Part shown: positions 8,589 through 16,057 of the stretch, in pieces
How positions within the stretch are numbered: the first letter of the stretch is position 1
How the letters are laid out: every line of letters starts with the position of its first letter
NCBI GenBank assembly: GCA_900317325.1
Contig: ONGE01000011.1
Span: 1-64,000, forward strand
DNA length: 64,000 nt
Reading direction: 5' to 3'
Origin: an uncultured Prevotellaceae bacterium
Lineage (GTDB): Bacteria > Bacteroidota > Bacteroidia > Bacteroidales > Muribaculaceae
Position numbers and translations under genes: made by a program
Notes under the pieces: generated by a model
What the model was told of the DNA's origin: nothing
Seen by the model: only the letters and a program-made list of their open reading frames with translations
The model's database searches: none

Positions 8589-9334
8589 TGGACATGAACA
8601 ATGGCATTCTCAAGGTGGTCAAGAGCCTTGCTGCCAAGAAATACCGTGACGATGAGGGACTGTTTGTCGCCGAGGGCACCAAGTGCGTGCGCGACACGTG
8701 GCAGCACTTCAACTGCCGTTGGCTCATCGCCAAGCGCTCCTGGTACGAACAGTGCGGCACCGCCGAGCACTACGAAAAGATCGTGTTCGCCAACAGCCAG
8801 CAGATGGCGCGCATCTCACAATTCGACACACCCAGCGATGTCATTGCCGTCTATGAGAAACCCGAGGATGTCATCGACAGCGAGCGAGTGGGCAAGAGCC
8901 TGAACATCGTGCTCGACAACATCCAGGATCCGGGTAACCTGGGCACCATCATCAGGTTGGCCGATTGGTTCGGCATCCGCGACATCTTTGCCAGCCGCAC
9001 CTCGGTCGATGTCTATAATCACAAGGTGGTGCAGGCCACGATGGGTGCCATCGCCCGTGTCAAGGTTCATTATGTGGACCTGGAGGCCTTGTTCGAGGAG
9101 TATCCTTCGTTGCCAGTTTACGGCACCTTCCTCGACGGCAAGGACATCTACCGCAGCGAGTTGAGTAAGACGGGCTTCGTCGTGTTCGGCAACGAGGGTC
9201 AGGGCATCAGTGCCAAGGTGGGCAAGCATGCCAACCACCGCCTGCTCATCCCCAAGGCCAAGAGTGCCGGCAGCGAGTCGCTCAACGTGGGTGTCGCCGC
9301 CGCCATCACCATCAGCGAGTTTTTCAGGAGATAA
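8585..9334 (+). CDS. SpoU/TrmH family RNA 2'-O-methyltransferase
   Basis: The 249-residue protein has the SPOUT knot motifs: NIVLDNIQDPGNLGTIIRLADWFG (motif 1, with the catalytic Arg), VVFGNEGQGIS (motif 2) and LLIPKAKSAGSESLNVGVAAAIT (motif 3). The N-terminal 90 residues look like the SpoU substrate-binding domain. It should methylate a ribose in rRNA or tRNA using S-adenosylmethionine; the exact nucleotide cannot be told. Start codons at 8585 and 8588 overlap the stop of the upstream gene. It lies between an ADP-ribosylglycohydrolase gene and radA. Confidence 0.92.
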   Translation: MMDMNNGILKVVKSLAAKKYRDDEGLFVAEGTKCVRDTWQHFNCRWLIAKRSWYEQCGTAEHYEKIVFANSQQMARISQFDTPSDVIAVYEKPEDVIDSERVGKSLNIVLDNIQDPGNLGTIIRLADWFGIRDIFASRTSVDVYNHKVVQATMGAIARVKVHYVDLEALFEEYPSLPVYGTFLDGKDIYRSELSKTGFVVFGNEGQGISAKVGKHANHRLLIPKAKSAGSESLNVGVAAAITISEFFRR

Positions 9335-9340
9335 TTCTTT

Positions 9341-9376
9341 CTAATTAGTCCAATAAGCCCAATAGCCCAATCAGTC
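9341..9376. repeat. Intercistronic 8-9-bp array (CCAATnAGy) before radA
   Basis: Four consecutive units read CTAATTAGT, CCAATAAGC, CCAATAGC and CCAATCAGT, filling the gap between the SpoU stop and the radA start codon. The same unit consensus recurs in front of the M3 peptidase gene at 53702-53737. Confidence 0.7.
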
Positions 9377-10765
9377 ATGGCCAAGCAGCAAAACAAGACC
9401 ACCTTCTTCTGCAAGAACTGCGGCAACGAGTCACCCAAGTGGCTAGGCAAATGCCCCGCTTGCGGCGAGTGGAACACCTACATCGAGGAGCCCAAGGTGC
9501 CCAAGTCGTCATCATCGATGCGCTATGGCGCGGTGGGCGACAATGGCCATAAGACGCTGGAACCGGTCAAGATATCGGAAATCCGTGCCGAGGATCAGCC
9601 TCGCATCAATCTGCCCAGCGGCGAGCTCAACCGCGTGTTGGGCGGCGGACTCGTGCCGGGCAGTATCGTCTTGCTGGGTGGTGAACCGGGCATCGGCAAG
9701 TCGACGCTGGTGCTGCAGAATGTGCTGCGCATCCGCTCGCGCCGTGTGCTGTATGTCTCGGGCGAGGAGAGCCCCCAGCAGTTGCGCATGCGTGCCGATC
9801 GCATTGCCGGCGGGCGCATGGACTGCGAGTGCTACTTGCTGTGCGAGACTTCGCTGGACAACATTTTTGCCAGCATCCGTGCCTTCCAGCCGGGGCTCAT
9901 CATTGTGGACTCCATCCAGACCATCGCCAGTGAGCAGCTGGAGAGTGCCCCGGGCAGCGTGACGCAGGTGCGCGAATGTGCCGCCGCCTTCCAGCGTTAT
10001 GCCAAGGAGACCTATACGCCCGTCATTCTCATTGGCCACATTAACAAGGAGGGCAGTATCGCTGGCCCCAAGGTGCTGGAGCACATCGTGGATGCCGTCA
10101 TCCAGTTCGAGGGTGACCGCAATTACCTGTACCGCATCTTGCGGCCCATCAAAAACCGTTTCGGGAACACCAATGAGATTGGCATCTATGAGATGAAAGA
10201 GGACGGGCTGCGCGAGGTGACCAATCCCAGCGAACTGCTGTTGACCGACCGCGACGATGAACTCTCGGGTACGGCCATCGGTGTCACCATCGACGGCATG
10301 CGACCTTTCCTCATCGAGGTGCAGGCGCTGGCGAGCACGGCGGCCTACGGTACGGCTCAGCGTTCGGTCACGGGCTTTGACCAGCGTAGGATGAATATGC
10401 TGCTTGCCGTGCTGGAGAAACGTCTCGGCTTCAAGCTGGCCCAGAAAGATGTCTTCCTCAACATCGTGGGCGGCATCAAGGTCAACGACCCGGCCCTGGA
10501 TTTGGCGGTCATCAGTGCCATTCTGTCGTCCAACGTCGATATGGCTATAAATAATAATGTGTGTTTCGCAGGCGAGGTGGGACTCTCGGGCGAAATACGT
10601 CAAGTCACGCGATGTGAACAGCGCGTGACCGAGGCCCAGAAACTGGGTTTCAACACCATCATCATTCCCAAAAACAACCTCAAGGGCGTCAAGCGGGACG
10701 CATGGACCATCCAGGTCGTTGAAGTCGCTCGCGTCGAGGACGCTTTCAGGCACTTGTTCGGCTAA
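9377..10765 (+). CDS. radA: DNA repair protein RadA
   Basis: The 462-residue protein has a four-Cys zinc finger (Cys12, 15, 26, 29), a Walker A site (GGEPGIGKST, 101-110), a Walker B (LIIVDSI), the RadA-specific KNRFG motif (259-263), and a C-terminal Lon-protease-like domain. RadA is a RecA-like ATPase that drives branch migration of recombination intermediates. It is the third gene of the unit with the ADP-ribosylglycohydrolase and SpoU genes. Its stop overlaps by 4 bp the end of the convergent 55-residue Feo-associated gene, so there is no room for a terminator between the two operons. Confidence 0.96.
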   Translation: MAKQQNKTTFFCKNCGNESPKWLGKCPACGEWNTYIEEPKVPKSSSSMRYGAVGDNGHKTLEPVKISEIRAEDQPRINLPSGELNRVLGGGLVPGSIVLLGGEPGIGKSTLVLQNVLRIRSRRVLYVSGEESPQQLRMRADRIAGGRMDCECYLLCETSLDNIFASIRAFQPGLIIVDSIQTIASEQLESAPGSVTQVRECAAAFQRYAKETYTPVILIGHINKEGSIAGPKVLEHIVDAVIQFEGDRNYLYRILRPIKNRFGNTNEIGIYEMKEDGLREVTNPSELLLTDRDDELSGTAIGVTIDGMRPFLIEVQALASTAAYGTAQRSVTGFDQRRMNMLLAVLEKRLGFKLAQKDVFLNIVGGIKVNDPALDLAVISAILSSNVDMAINNNVCFAGEVGLSGEIRQVTRCEQRVTEAQKLGFNTIIIPKNNLKGVKRDAWTIQVVEVARVEDAFRHLFG

Positions 10766-10929
10766 AAGTTCTTCCCCGCCGACTTCTTGTGCTTGCAATC
10801 CTTGCCGCAACCGCAGCCGCAGTCACCCTTGCCGCGGGTCGTGTTGATGACCCGTCGCAACACGTACACCAGTGCTACGGCCACAATGCCAAGCACTACA
10901 ATCGTCTGTATGATAGTTCCGATGTCCAT
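10762..10929 (-). CDS. FeoB-associated Cys-rich membrane protein (55 aa)
   Basis: This short gene begins 15 bp after the feoAB stop. The product has one membrane helix (residues 5-24, IIQTIVVLGIVAVALVYVL), a basic stretch (RR...R.K) and a Cys-rich tail, DCGCGCGKDC, followed by a Lys-rich end. This matches the small FeoB-associated Cys-rich proteins that follow feoB in many anaerobes (comparable in role to FeoC). It probably sits in the inner membrane with its Cys cluster in the cytoplasm and may bind metal or sense redox state. Its 3' end overlaps radA by 4 bp. Confidence 0.88.
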   Translation of the reverse strand: MDIGTIIQTIVVLGIVAVALVYVLRRVINTTRGKGDCGCGCGKDCKHKKSAGKNF

Positions 10930-10944
10930 GATTCCTGATTATTG

Positions 10945-13320
10945 TCAAATAGCGCTGGCGATTTGATAGAAAATGAACGATATCAGCCAGGCAACACCGG
11001 TGGTGTAGAATATCTCGAATACCATCCACTTGGTGCCCGCCTCGCGCCTGATGGCGGCCAGTGCAGCGATGCACGGGAAATAGAGCAGGATGAACAGCAT
11101 GAACGAGTAGGCGACAATCGGGTTGAACACGTGTTCGCCGTTGGGCTTGGTGGCCGTCTGCAACTTCTCCTTGAGTGATGCCGACTCCTCGTCGGCATCG
11201 GCCTCGCCGGTATAGAGCACGCCCATTGTCGAGACGACGATTTCCTTGGCTGCAGCACCGGTCAGCACGCTCACGCCCATCTGCCAGTTGAAACCTAACG
11301 GCTCCACTATCGGCTCGATGGCCTTGCCCATCTGTCCCATGTAGGAATTCTCGATCTGCTCTTGCGGGGTTTGACCCTCATGGCGCGGGAAGTAACCCAG
11401 CGCCCACACGATGATGGAGGCGGCCAGGATGACGGTAGCCATCTTCTGCAGGTACTGCTTGCCCTTGCTCCACATGTGGATGACAGCATTGCGGGCCGTG
11501 GGCTTGCGATAGGGGGGCAGTTCCATTACAAACTGTGTCTTGTCATGTTTCAGGAACGTCTTGCTCATGATGATGGCAGTGATAGCTGCCACCAGGATGC
11601 CGATGAGGTAGATGCTCATCAGGATCAGGCCTTGATTGGCGGTGAAGAAGGCGGCCACCAGCAGCAGATAGGCCGGCAGGCGAGCCGAGCACGACATGAA
11701 CGGCACGGTAAGAATGGTCACCAGTCGGTCACGACGGTTCTCCAGCGTGCGGGTCGCCATGATGGCGGGCACACCGCAGCCAAAGCCGATGAGGTAGGGG
11801 ATGAACGACTTGCCGTGCAGCCCCACGCGGTGCATGATGCGGTCCACGATGAATGCGGCACGAGCCATGTAGCCGCTGTCCTCGAGCAGGGAGATGAAAA
11901 AGAACAGAATCAGAATCTGCGGCAGGAAGACGAGCACGCCGCCCACGCCGCCGATGATGCCGTCAACGATCAGGTCGCGCAGGATGCCCTCGGGCATCGC
12001 CTTGCCGATCCATTCACCTATCCAGCCGATTCCGCTCTCGATCCACTCCTGGGGATAAGCTCCAAGGGTGAAAGTGGCCTCGAACATGAGCCACATGAGC
12101 ACCAGCAGCATCGGCAATGCCAGCCAGCGGTTGGTCAGCAGGCGGTCCAGCGAGTAGCCGGGCTTGGTCTCGCCCGTGGCGCGTTCGGGGTTGGGTGTCA
12201 ATGCTTCGGCCAACGCGCCGCGCACGAAGCCGTATTTCAGGTCGGTTACGATGCTCACGATGTCGTCGTTGAAGTCGCGCTCAATGCGCTGGCGCATCTC
12301 GGCAGCGGTCTTTTTCACCTCTTCGCCGTTCTCCTTGCCGTCAAGCAGCTGGATGGCGTGTTGGTCGTTCTCGATGATCTTGAGCACTGTGTAACGGTCC
12401 AGTTCGGGGCACATTGCGCCCAATTCTTTCAGGCAGTCCTCGATGAGCGTTCCGTAGTTCACGTTGTGGTGTCGCGTTTCCTGCTCGCTCTCGTCGATGG
12501 CCTCCATCGTGGCTTCGAGCACCTCTTTCACGCCGTGCCCGTTATAGGCGGTCACAGGTACCATCCTGGCGCCCAGCAAGCGGCTCATCATCTCGATATC
12601 CAGTTTGTCGCCGCTTTTCTCCAGCTCGTCCCACATGTTCAGTGCCACCACCAGCGGGATGTTCATGTCCATGACTTGGGTGGTGAGGTAGAGGTTGCGC
12701 TCCAGATTGCCGGCGTCAACGATGTTCAGGATGGCATCGGGATGGTTGTCGCGGATGTAGGTCCGCACATACATCTCCTCGGGCGAGTACTCGGTCAGTG
12801 AGTAGGTGCCGGGCAGGTCCACGAGTTGCACCTTGCGGCCCCCGATGGTAAACCAGCCTTCTTTGCTGTCGACGGTGACACCACCGTAGTTGCCCACTTT
12901 CTCCTTGGCACCCGTCACGTTGTTGAAGAGCGATGTCTTGCCGCAGTTGGGATTACCGATCAGGGCGACACGCAGCACGTTGTCGGCCATGGGGTCAACA
13001 GCGGCAACGGTGGTCTCGACGATGCCGTTGAAGGCATCTTCCAGGTCGCAGAATTCGGCGTCCTTGTCGGTGACCTCGATTTGGGCGGCCTCGCTGTGAC
13101 GCAGCGAGATGTGTGAGCCCAGAATCATGTATTCGACGGGGTCTTTAAGAGGGGCGTTCTTCAGTACGGTCACTTGGGCGCCGCGCACGAAGCCCATCTC
13201 CAGCAGTCGCTGCCTGAAGGCGCCGTCGCCCATCACCCTGACCACTTGCACGGTCATGCCCACAGGTTCGTCGTCGAGCAGGCGGGTGATGTTATCTTTT
13301 TTATCTTTGTCTTTAATCAT
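10945..13320 (-). CDS. feoB: Ferrous iron transporter, FeoA-FeoB fusion
   Basis: The 791-residue product joins a FeoA SH3-like domain (about 12-85, with MGFVRGAQVTVLKNAP) to FeoB. The FeoB part has a cytoplasmic GTPase domain (G1 GNPNCGKT at 122-129, G3 DLPGTYSL, G4 NMWD) and a long polytopic membrane domain containing the two Gate motifs (LIGFGCGVPAIMATR and GAAAKEIVVSTMGV). It imports Fe2+ across the inner membrane under low-oxygen conditions. Fused FeoAB is usual in Bacteroidales. It is co-transcribed with the 55-residue Cys-rich partner. Upstream are a promoter and two dyads (13348-13429), consistent with metal regulation. Confidence 0.96.
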   Translation of the reverse strand: MIKDKDKKDNITRLLDDEPVGMTVQVVRVMGDGAFRQRLLEMGFVRGAQVTVLKNAPLKDPVEYMILGSHISLRHSEAAQIEVTDKDAEFCDLEDAFNGIVETTVAAVDPMADNVLRVALIGNPNCGKTSLFNNVTGAKEKVGNYGGVTVDSKEGWFTIGGRKVQLVDLPGTYSLTEYSPEEMYVRTYIRDNHPDAILNIVDAGNLERNLYLTTQVMDMNIPLVVALNMWDELEKSGDKLDIEMMSRLLGARMVPVTAYNGHGVKEVLEATMEAIDESEQETRHHNVNYGTLIEDCLKELGAMCPELDRYTVLKIIENDQHAIQLLDGKENGEEVKKTAAEMRQRIERDFNDDIVSIVTDLKYGFVRGALAEALTPNPERATGETKPGYSLDRLLTNRWLALPMLLVLMWLMFEATFTLGAYPQEWIESGIGWIGEWIGKAMPEGILRDLIVDGIIGGVGGVLVFLPQILILFFFISLLEDSGYMARAAFIVDRIMHRVGLHGKSFIPYLIGFGCGVPAIMATRTLENRRDRLVTILTVPFMSCSARLPAYLLLVAAFFTANQGLILMSIYLIGILVAAITAIIMSKTFLKHDKTQFVMELPPYRKPTARNAVIHMWSKGKQYLQKMATVILAASIIVWALGYFPRHEGQTPQEQIENSYMGQMGKAIEPIVEPLGFNWQMGVSVLTGAAAKEIVVSTMGVLYTGEADADEESASLKEKLQTATKPNGEHVFNPIVAYSFMLFILLYFPCIAALAAIRREAGTKWMVFEIFYTTGVAWLISFIFYQIASAI

Positions 13321-13347
13321 GTTGTGTCAATGCAATTTTCCAATTTG

Positions 13348-13378
13348 CAAAATTATAGCCATCGGCTATAACCTGCAA
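13348..13378 (-). promoter_or_regulatory. feoAB promoter with overlapping dyad
   Basis: On the minus strand TTG (13378-13376), a 20-bp spacer and TAATTTTG (13355-13348) form a well spaced Bacteroidota promoter. The perfect dyad TATAGCC-ATC-GGCTATA (13354-13370) fills most of the spacer and touches the -7 box. That is a typical position for a repressor, plausibly iron-responsive. Confidence 0.7.
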
Positions 13379-13511
13379 TCCCTTATTTTTATATTTTTCT
13401 CGCAAAAAATATCCCCATTTATGGGGATACTTCTACACAAAATGAGGGTTTAATCTTAACAAATGTTAAAAATCAAAACCCCATTAAACTTTTTGTTATT
13501 AGTTTAGTCTT

Positions 13512-13678
13512 TATATTGACTTCAATGAAGATTAACTGCTTCAAACGAATAAAACTGACTTTTTCTTAATAATAAAACACTTCAACATTGTGCCGAACTG
13601 CTGACGAAGCATCACTAGACACAGAACATATAGGTCCCGATCGACTCCAACAGTCTCGGGACTTTTGTTTTGTCTTTT
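13512..13678 (+). ncRNA. Candidate small RNA ending in an intrinsic terminator
   Basis: The 3' end is defined by a good terminator at 13634-13678 on the plus strand, yet no plus-strand coding gene precedes it; the gene to its left is feoAB on the other strand. A weak promoter (TTTTG at 13491-13495, 16 bp, TATATTG at 13512-13518) would start a transcript near 13525, giving about 150 nt. I recognise no known RNA family. The 5' end is a guess. Confidence 0.35.
13634..13678 (+). terminator. Strong intrinsic terminator on the plus strand
   Basis: GTCCCGA (13634-13640) pairs with TCGGGAC (13656-13662), and an inner GACT/AGTC pair extends the stem with a 2-nt bulge. A T-rich tail, TTTTGTTTTGTCTTTT, follows. 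The minus strand has no T-run here, so the signal is directional. Confidence 0.8.
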
Positions 13679-13687
13679 CGGCACGGT

Positions 13688-14398
13688 TTAGAACTTCAGA
13701 TAGAAGGCGCCGGTGAGAGCGATGTACTCGCTGGTGAACGAACCGTCGCGGCAGGCGATGGTGAGGCTGTCTTCACGGTAGGGCAGGTTGCGGCGTGACA
13801 GGAGCCACAGGACGCGCTTGGGCGCTGCACCCTCGACCGGGATGACGCGTGTCATGCAGCGAACGGGCAATGAGCCGAAGGTCGCAGCCTCCACGACGTT
13901 ACCCTCGGCATCGGTGGGCGTGATAAGTGCCAGGATCCCGTCATCGCTCAAGAGCCGCTTGGCTCCTTCAATGAGCTGCCGGTAGGTGAGCGTGGCCGTG
14001 TGGCGCGCCGTGGTGCGGGCATCGCCGGTGGGCAGCACGCCATTGGTGAAGTAGGGTGGGTTGGAGACTACAAGGTTATATTGTTCAGCGGTTTGCAGGT
14101 CGTTGAAGTCGCCCTCGACAGCGGCCAGGCGCTCGCTCCATGGCGAGCGTTCAAAATTCAAGGAGGCTTCCTCGATGGCGTCATGGTCGATATCGATGCC
14201 GGTAATGGTGGCAGTGGCGTTGCGCTGGGCAATCATCAGGGCGATGACCCCGCAGCCCGTGCCCACGTCGAGCACGCGCCTTGCGCCGTCCACCGGACAC
14301 CAGGCGCCCAGCAGCACCCCGTCGGTGCCCACCTTCATCGCGGTGCGATCGTTCAACACTGCGAACTGCTTGAACTTGAAAATTTTCTCTCGTCCCAT
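13688..14398 (-). CDS. trmN6: tRNA1(Val) (adenine37-N6)-methyltransferase-like
   Basis: I place the start at the ATG at 14398 (236 residues, MGREKIFKFKQFAVLNDRTAMKVGTDGVLLGAW), which matches the conserved beginning of the YfiC/TrmN6 family. Motif I for S-adenosylmethionine is VLDVGTGCGVIALMIAQR (about 47-64). The amino-methyltransferase motif IV is SNPPYFTNG. The enzyme methylates N6 of A37 in tRNA(Val). Upstream residues in frame are encoded by an intergenic repeat and are not part of the protein. A -7 box (14415-14408) lies only 9 bp before the ATG, so the leader is very short. Confidence 0.9.
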   Translation of the reverse strand: MGREKIFKFKQFAVLNDRTAMKVGTDGVLLGAWCPVDGARRVLDVGTGCGVIALMIAQRNATATITGIDIDHDAIEEASLNFERSPWSERLAAVEGDFNDLQTAEQYNLVVSNPPYFTNGVLPTGDARTTARHTATLTYRQLIEGAKRLLSDDGILALITPTDAEGNVVEAATFGSLPVRCMTRVIPVEGAAPKRVLWLLSRRNLPYREDSLTIACRDGSFTSEYIALTGAFYLKF

Positions 14399-14737
14399 AA
14401 TCGCCTGCAAAGATAGGGATTTTTTAGTTTCTGCTCCCTGGTTTCTGGTCTTTGCTTCCTGGTTTTTGTAAGCGTTTTTTGTCAGCGGCTGCCGGATATG
14501 GCAGTATTTACTGGTCTCTGCTTCAATGGCATGGTATTTGCAATAAGAGGTGTGCGTCATGTGAATAAACAGTTAAAAAAAGTCGCATTTAGCATTTTTT
14601 CACGCTGGAATGCGCCTCAAGTAAGTTTTTACTTTATAACTTGCAACACTTTTTTAACAACATCTTAAACTTTTCTAAAAGATTAAGGTCTAAAAGACAG
14701 AAGAATTTTTATTAATGGATTTTAAAACGTAAATATT
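14399..14737. other. Divergent intergenic region trmN6 / Tyr-Trp-rich protein (339 bp)
   Basis: It holds the trmN6 -7 box TATCTTTG (minus strand, 14415-14408) and an array of six degenerate 7-bp units (14426-14467). A long A/T-rich stretch follows, from which the plus-strand gene at 14738 must be transcribed. I see no clear TAnnTTTG box for that gene and no reading frame. Confidence 0.6.
14426..14467. repeat. Array of six degenerate 7-bp units
   Basis: Read in sevens, the sequence is AGTTTCT, GCTCCCT, GGTTTCT, GGTCTTT, GCTTCCT, GGTTTTT (consensus GnTYYYT). It lies upstream of trmN6 and is in step with the 7-bp arrays seen elsewhere in the window. Confidence 0.65.
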
Positions 14738-15991
14738 ATGAAGTACCGTATTTTTGCATTGATGAGTATGCTGGCATTGACTGCCGCATCGGTCTTGCAG
14801 GCTCAAGACTACGATGACATCTATTACGATGCCTCAAAGTCGACGACCTCGGCCAAGTCGGTTAAGGTCGCCAAGCCCGCCAAGACAGTCGCTGTTTATG
14901 GAGAAGTTCCTGAACAATACAAGGTGGCTGCTAACAGTAATTATCGCGTGGAGCGCGATGAGGACGAGTACAACCGCCGTGGCGCTTATGAGCTTCAGGC
15001 TCAGCCCCAGTTCGAGGTGGATATCAATGGTGACACCATTATGCTCGACTCCACCTATCTCGAAGTTGATGCATTTGCCAACACACGTCGCATCGAGCGT
15101 TTCTACAATCCCGACGTTGTTGTCCTGAGCGATGACGATGATCTGATTGAGCTGTACTATGACGAGTCTCCCACCATCAACCTGATTGTGGGCAGTGATT
15201 ACGGTTTAGGCTACTCTTATGCCTCTACCTATTATCCCTGGTACACGGGTTGGTATGAGCCCTGGTTCAGCAGCTACTACAGCCCTTATTTTGGCTGGTA
15301 TGATCCCTGGATCAGCACCTTCTCGCCCTGGCACTATGGCTACTATGGCTACTATGGCCTGTATAACTGGCACTATCGTGGTCCCACCCTGTGGGGTTGG
15401 AACTATTGGGGTATCAGGCCTTGGCACAACTCATATTATGGCCACCACTATGGTTGGTATGATTGGACAGGGAACCACCACCACGGTCGTCCTGGAGGCC
15501 ACACCTACGGTGGCGGCGGCAGGTCACGCATCGACCGCAGTGGCGTAGGCTTGTCAGGCAACCGCAACGGTCGCTCACGCGTGGGCGGTCAGAGTCCTAC
15601 CCGCAATGCCATCTCGCCTCGCGGAACTACCGATGGTAATCGTCCCAGCGTGGGAGGTACCGTGACTCGTACCCGTACGCGTGGCTATGCCAGTGATCGT
15701 GGCAGCGGTGGCAACATGGGCACTCGTGGCACCAGCGGCGTGACTACTCGCCATAGCGGCATCTCACGCAATGGCACATCAAGTGCTGGCAGCAGCCGTT
15801 CCTACAGTGGCAGCAGCAGTTCTGGCAGCAGCCGTTCCTACAGTGGTGGCAGCCGTTCCTACAGTGGTGGCAGCAGCAGCCGTTCCAGCGGCGGTAGCAG
15901 CTACAGTGGTGGCAGCCGTGGTTCTAGCGGCGGCGGCAGCTATGGCGGCTCGTCGGGCGGCTCATCGGGCGGTGGCGGACGTCGTCGCTGA
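14738..15991 (+). CDS. Secreted Tyr/Trp/Gly-rich low-complexity protein
   Basis: The 417-residue product has a signal peptide (cleavage after VLQAQ, about residue 23). An acidic region (24-150) is followed by a striking aromatic stretch (about 153-260) packed with Tyr, Trp, Gly, Pro and His (repeats such as YYGYYGLYNW and PWYTGWYEPW). The rest (about 270-417) is a Gly/Ser/Arg-rich tail with SYSGGS-type repeats. No enzyme motif is present. It precedes a FadL-like porin gene by 66 bp, and the pair may be co-transcribed. A surface or matrix structural role is inferred from composition only. Confidence 0.85.
   Translation: MKYRIFALMSMLALTAASVLQAQDYDDIYYDASKSTTSAKSVKVAKPAKTVAVYGEVPEQYKVAANSNYRVERDEDEYNRRGAYELQAQPQFEVDINGDTIMLDSTYLEVDAFANTRRIERFYNPDVVVLSDDDDLIELYYDESPTINLIVGSDYGLGYSYASTYYPWYTGWYEPWFSSYYSPYFGWYDPWISTFSPWHYGYYGYYGLYNWHYRGPTLWGWNYWGIRPWHNSYYGHHYGWYDWTGNHHHGRPGGHTYGGGGRSRIDRSGVGLSGNRNGRSRVGGQSPTRNAISPRGTTDGNRPSVGGTVTRTRTRGYASDRGSGGNMGTRGTSGVTTRHSGISRNGTSSAGSSRSYSGSSSSGSSRSYSGGSRSYSGGSSSRSSGGSSYSGGSRGSSGGGSYGGSSGGSSGGGGRRR
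15786..15990 (+). repeat. Gly-Ser coding repeat with 12-24-bp units
   Basis: Inside the 3' end of the low-complexity protein, copies of GGCAGCCGTTCCTACAGTGG and shorter GGCAGC/GGTGGC triplet mixtures follow each other. They encode SRSYSGGS repeats. High DNA identity between copies suggests recent slippage or recombination, so length may vary between strains. Confidence 0.75.
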
Positions 15992-16057
15992 TAGACAAAT
16001 CCTTTCTTTACTATAGTTTATTACACACATTCTGATCTAAACATTTTGAATTGAATT

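Larger units (their letters stand above)
13321..13687. other. Intergenic region upstream of feoAB (367 bp)
   Basis: The gap holds the feoAB promoter (13348-13378), a near-perfect palindrome TATCCCCAT-TT-ATGGGGATA (13410-13429), an A/T-rich stretch, and a strong plus-strand terminator (13634-13678). There is no convincing reading frame on either strand. A plus-strand small RNA ending at the terminator is possible. Confidence 0.6.
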
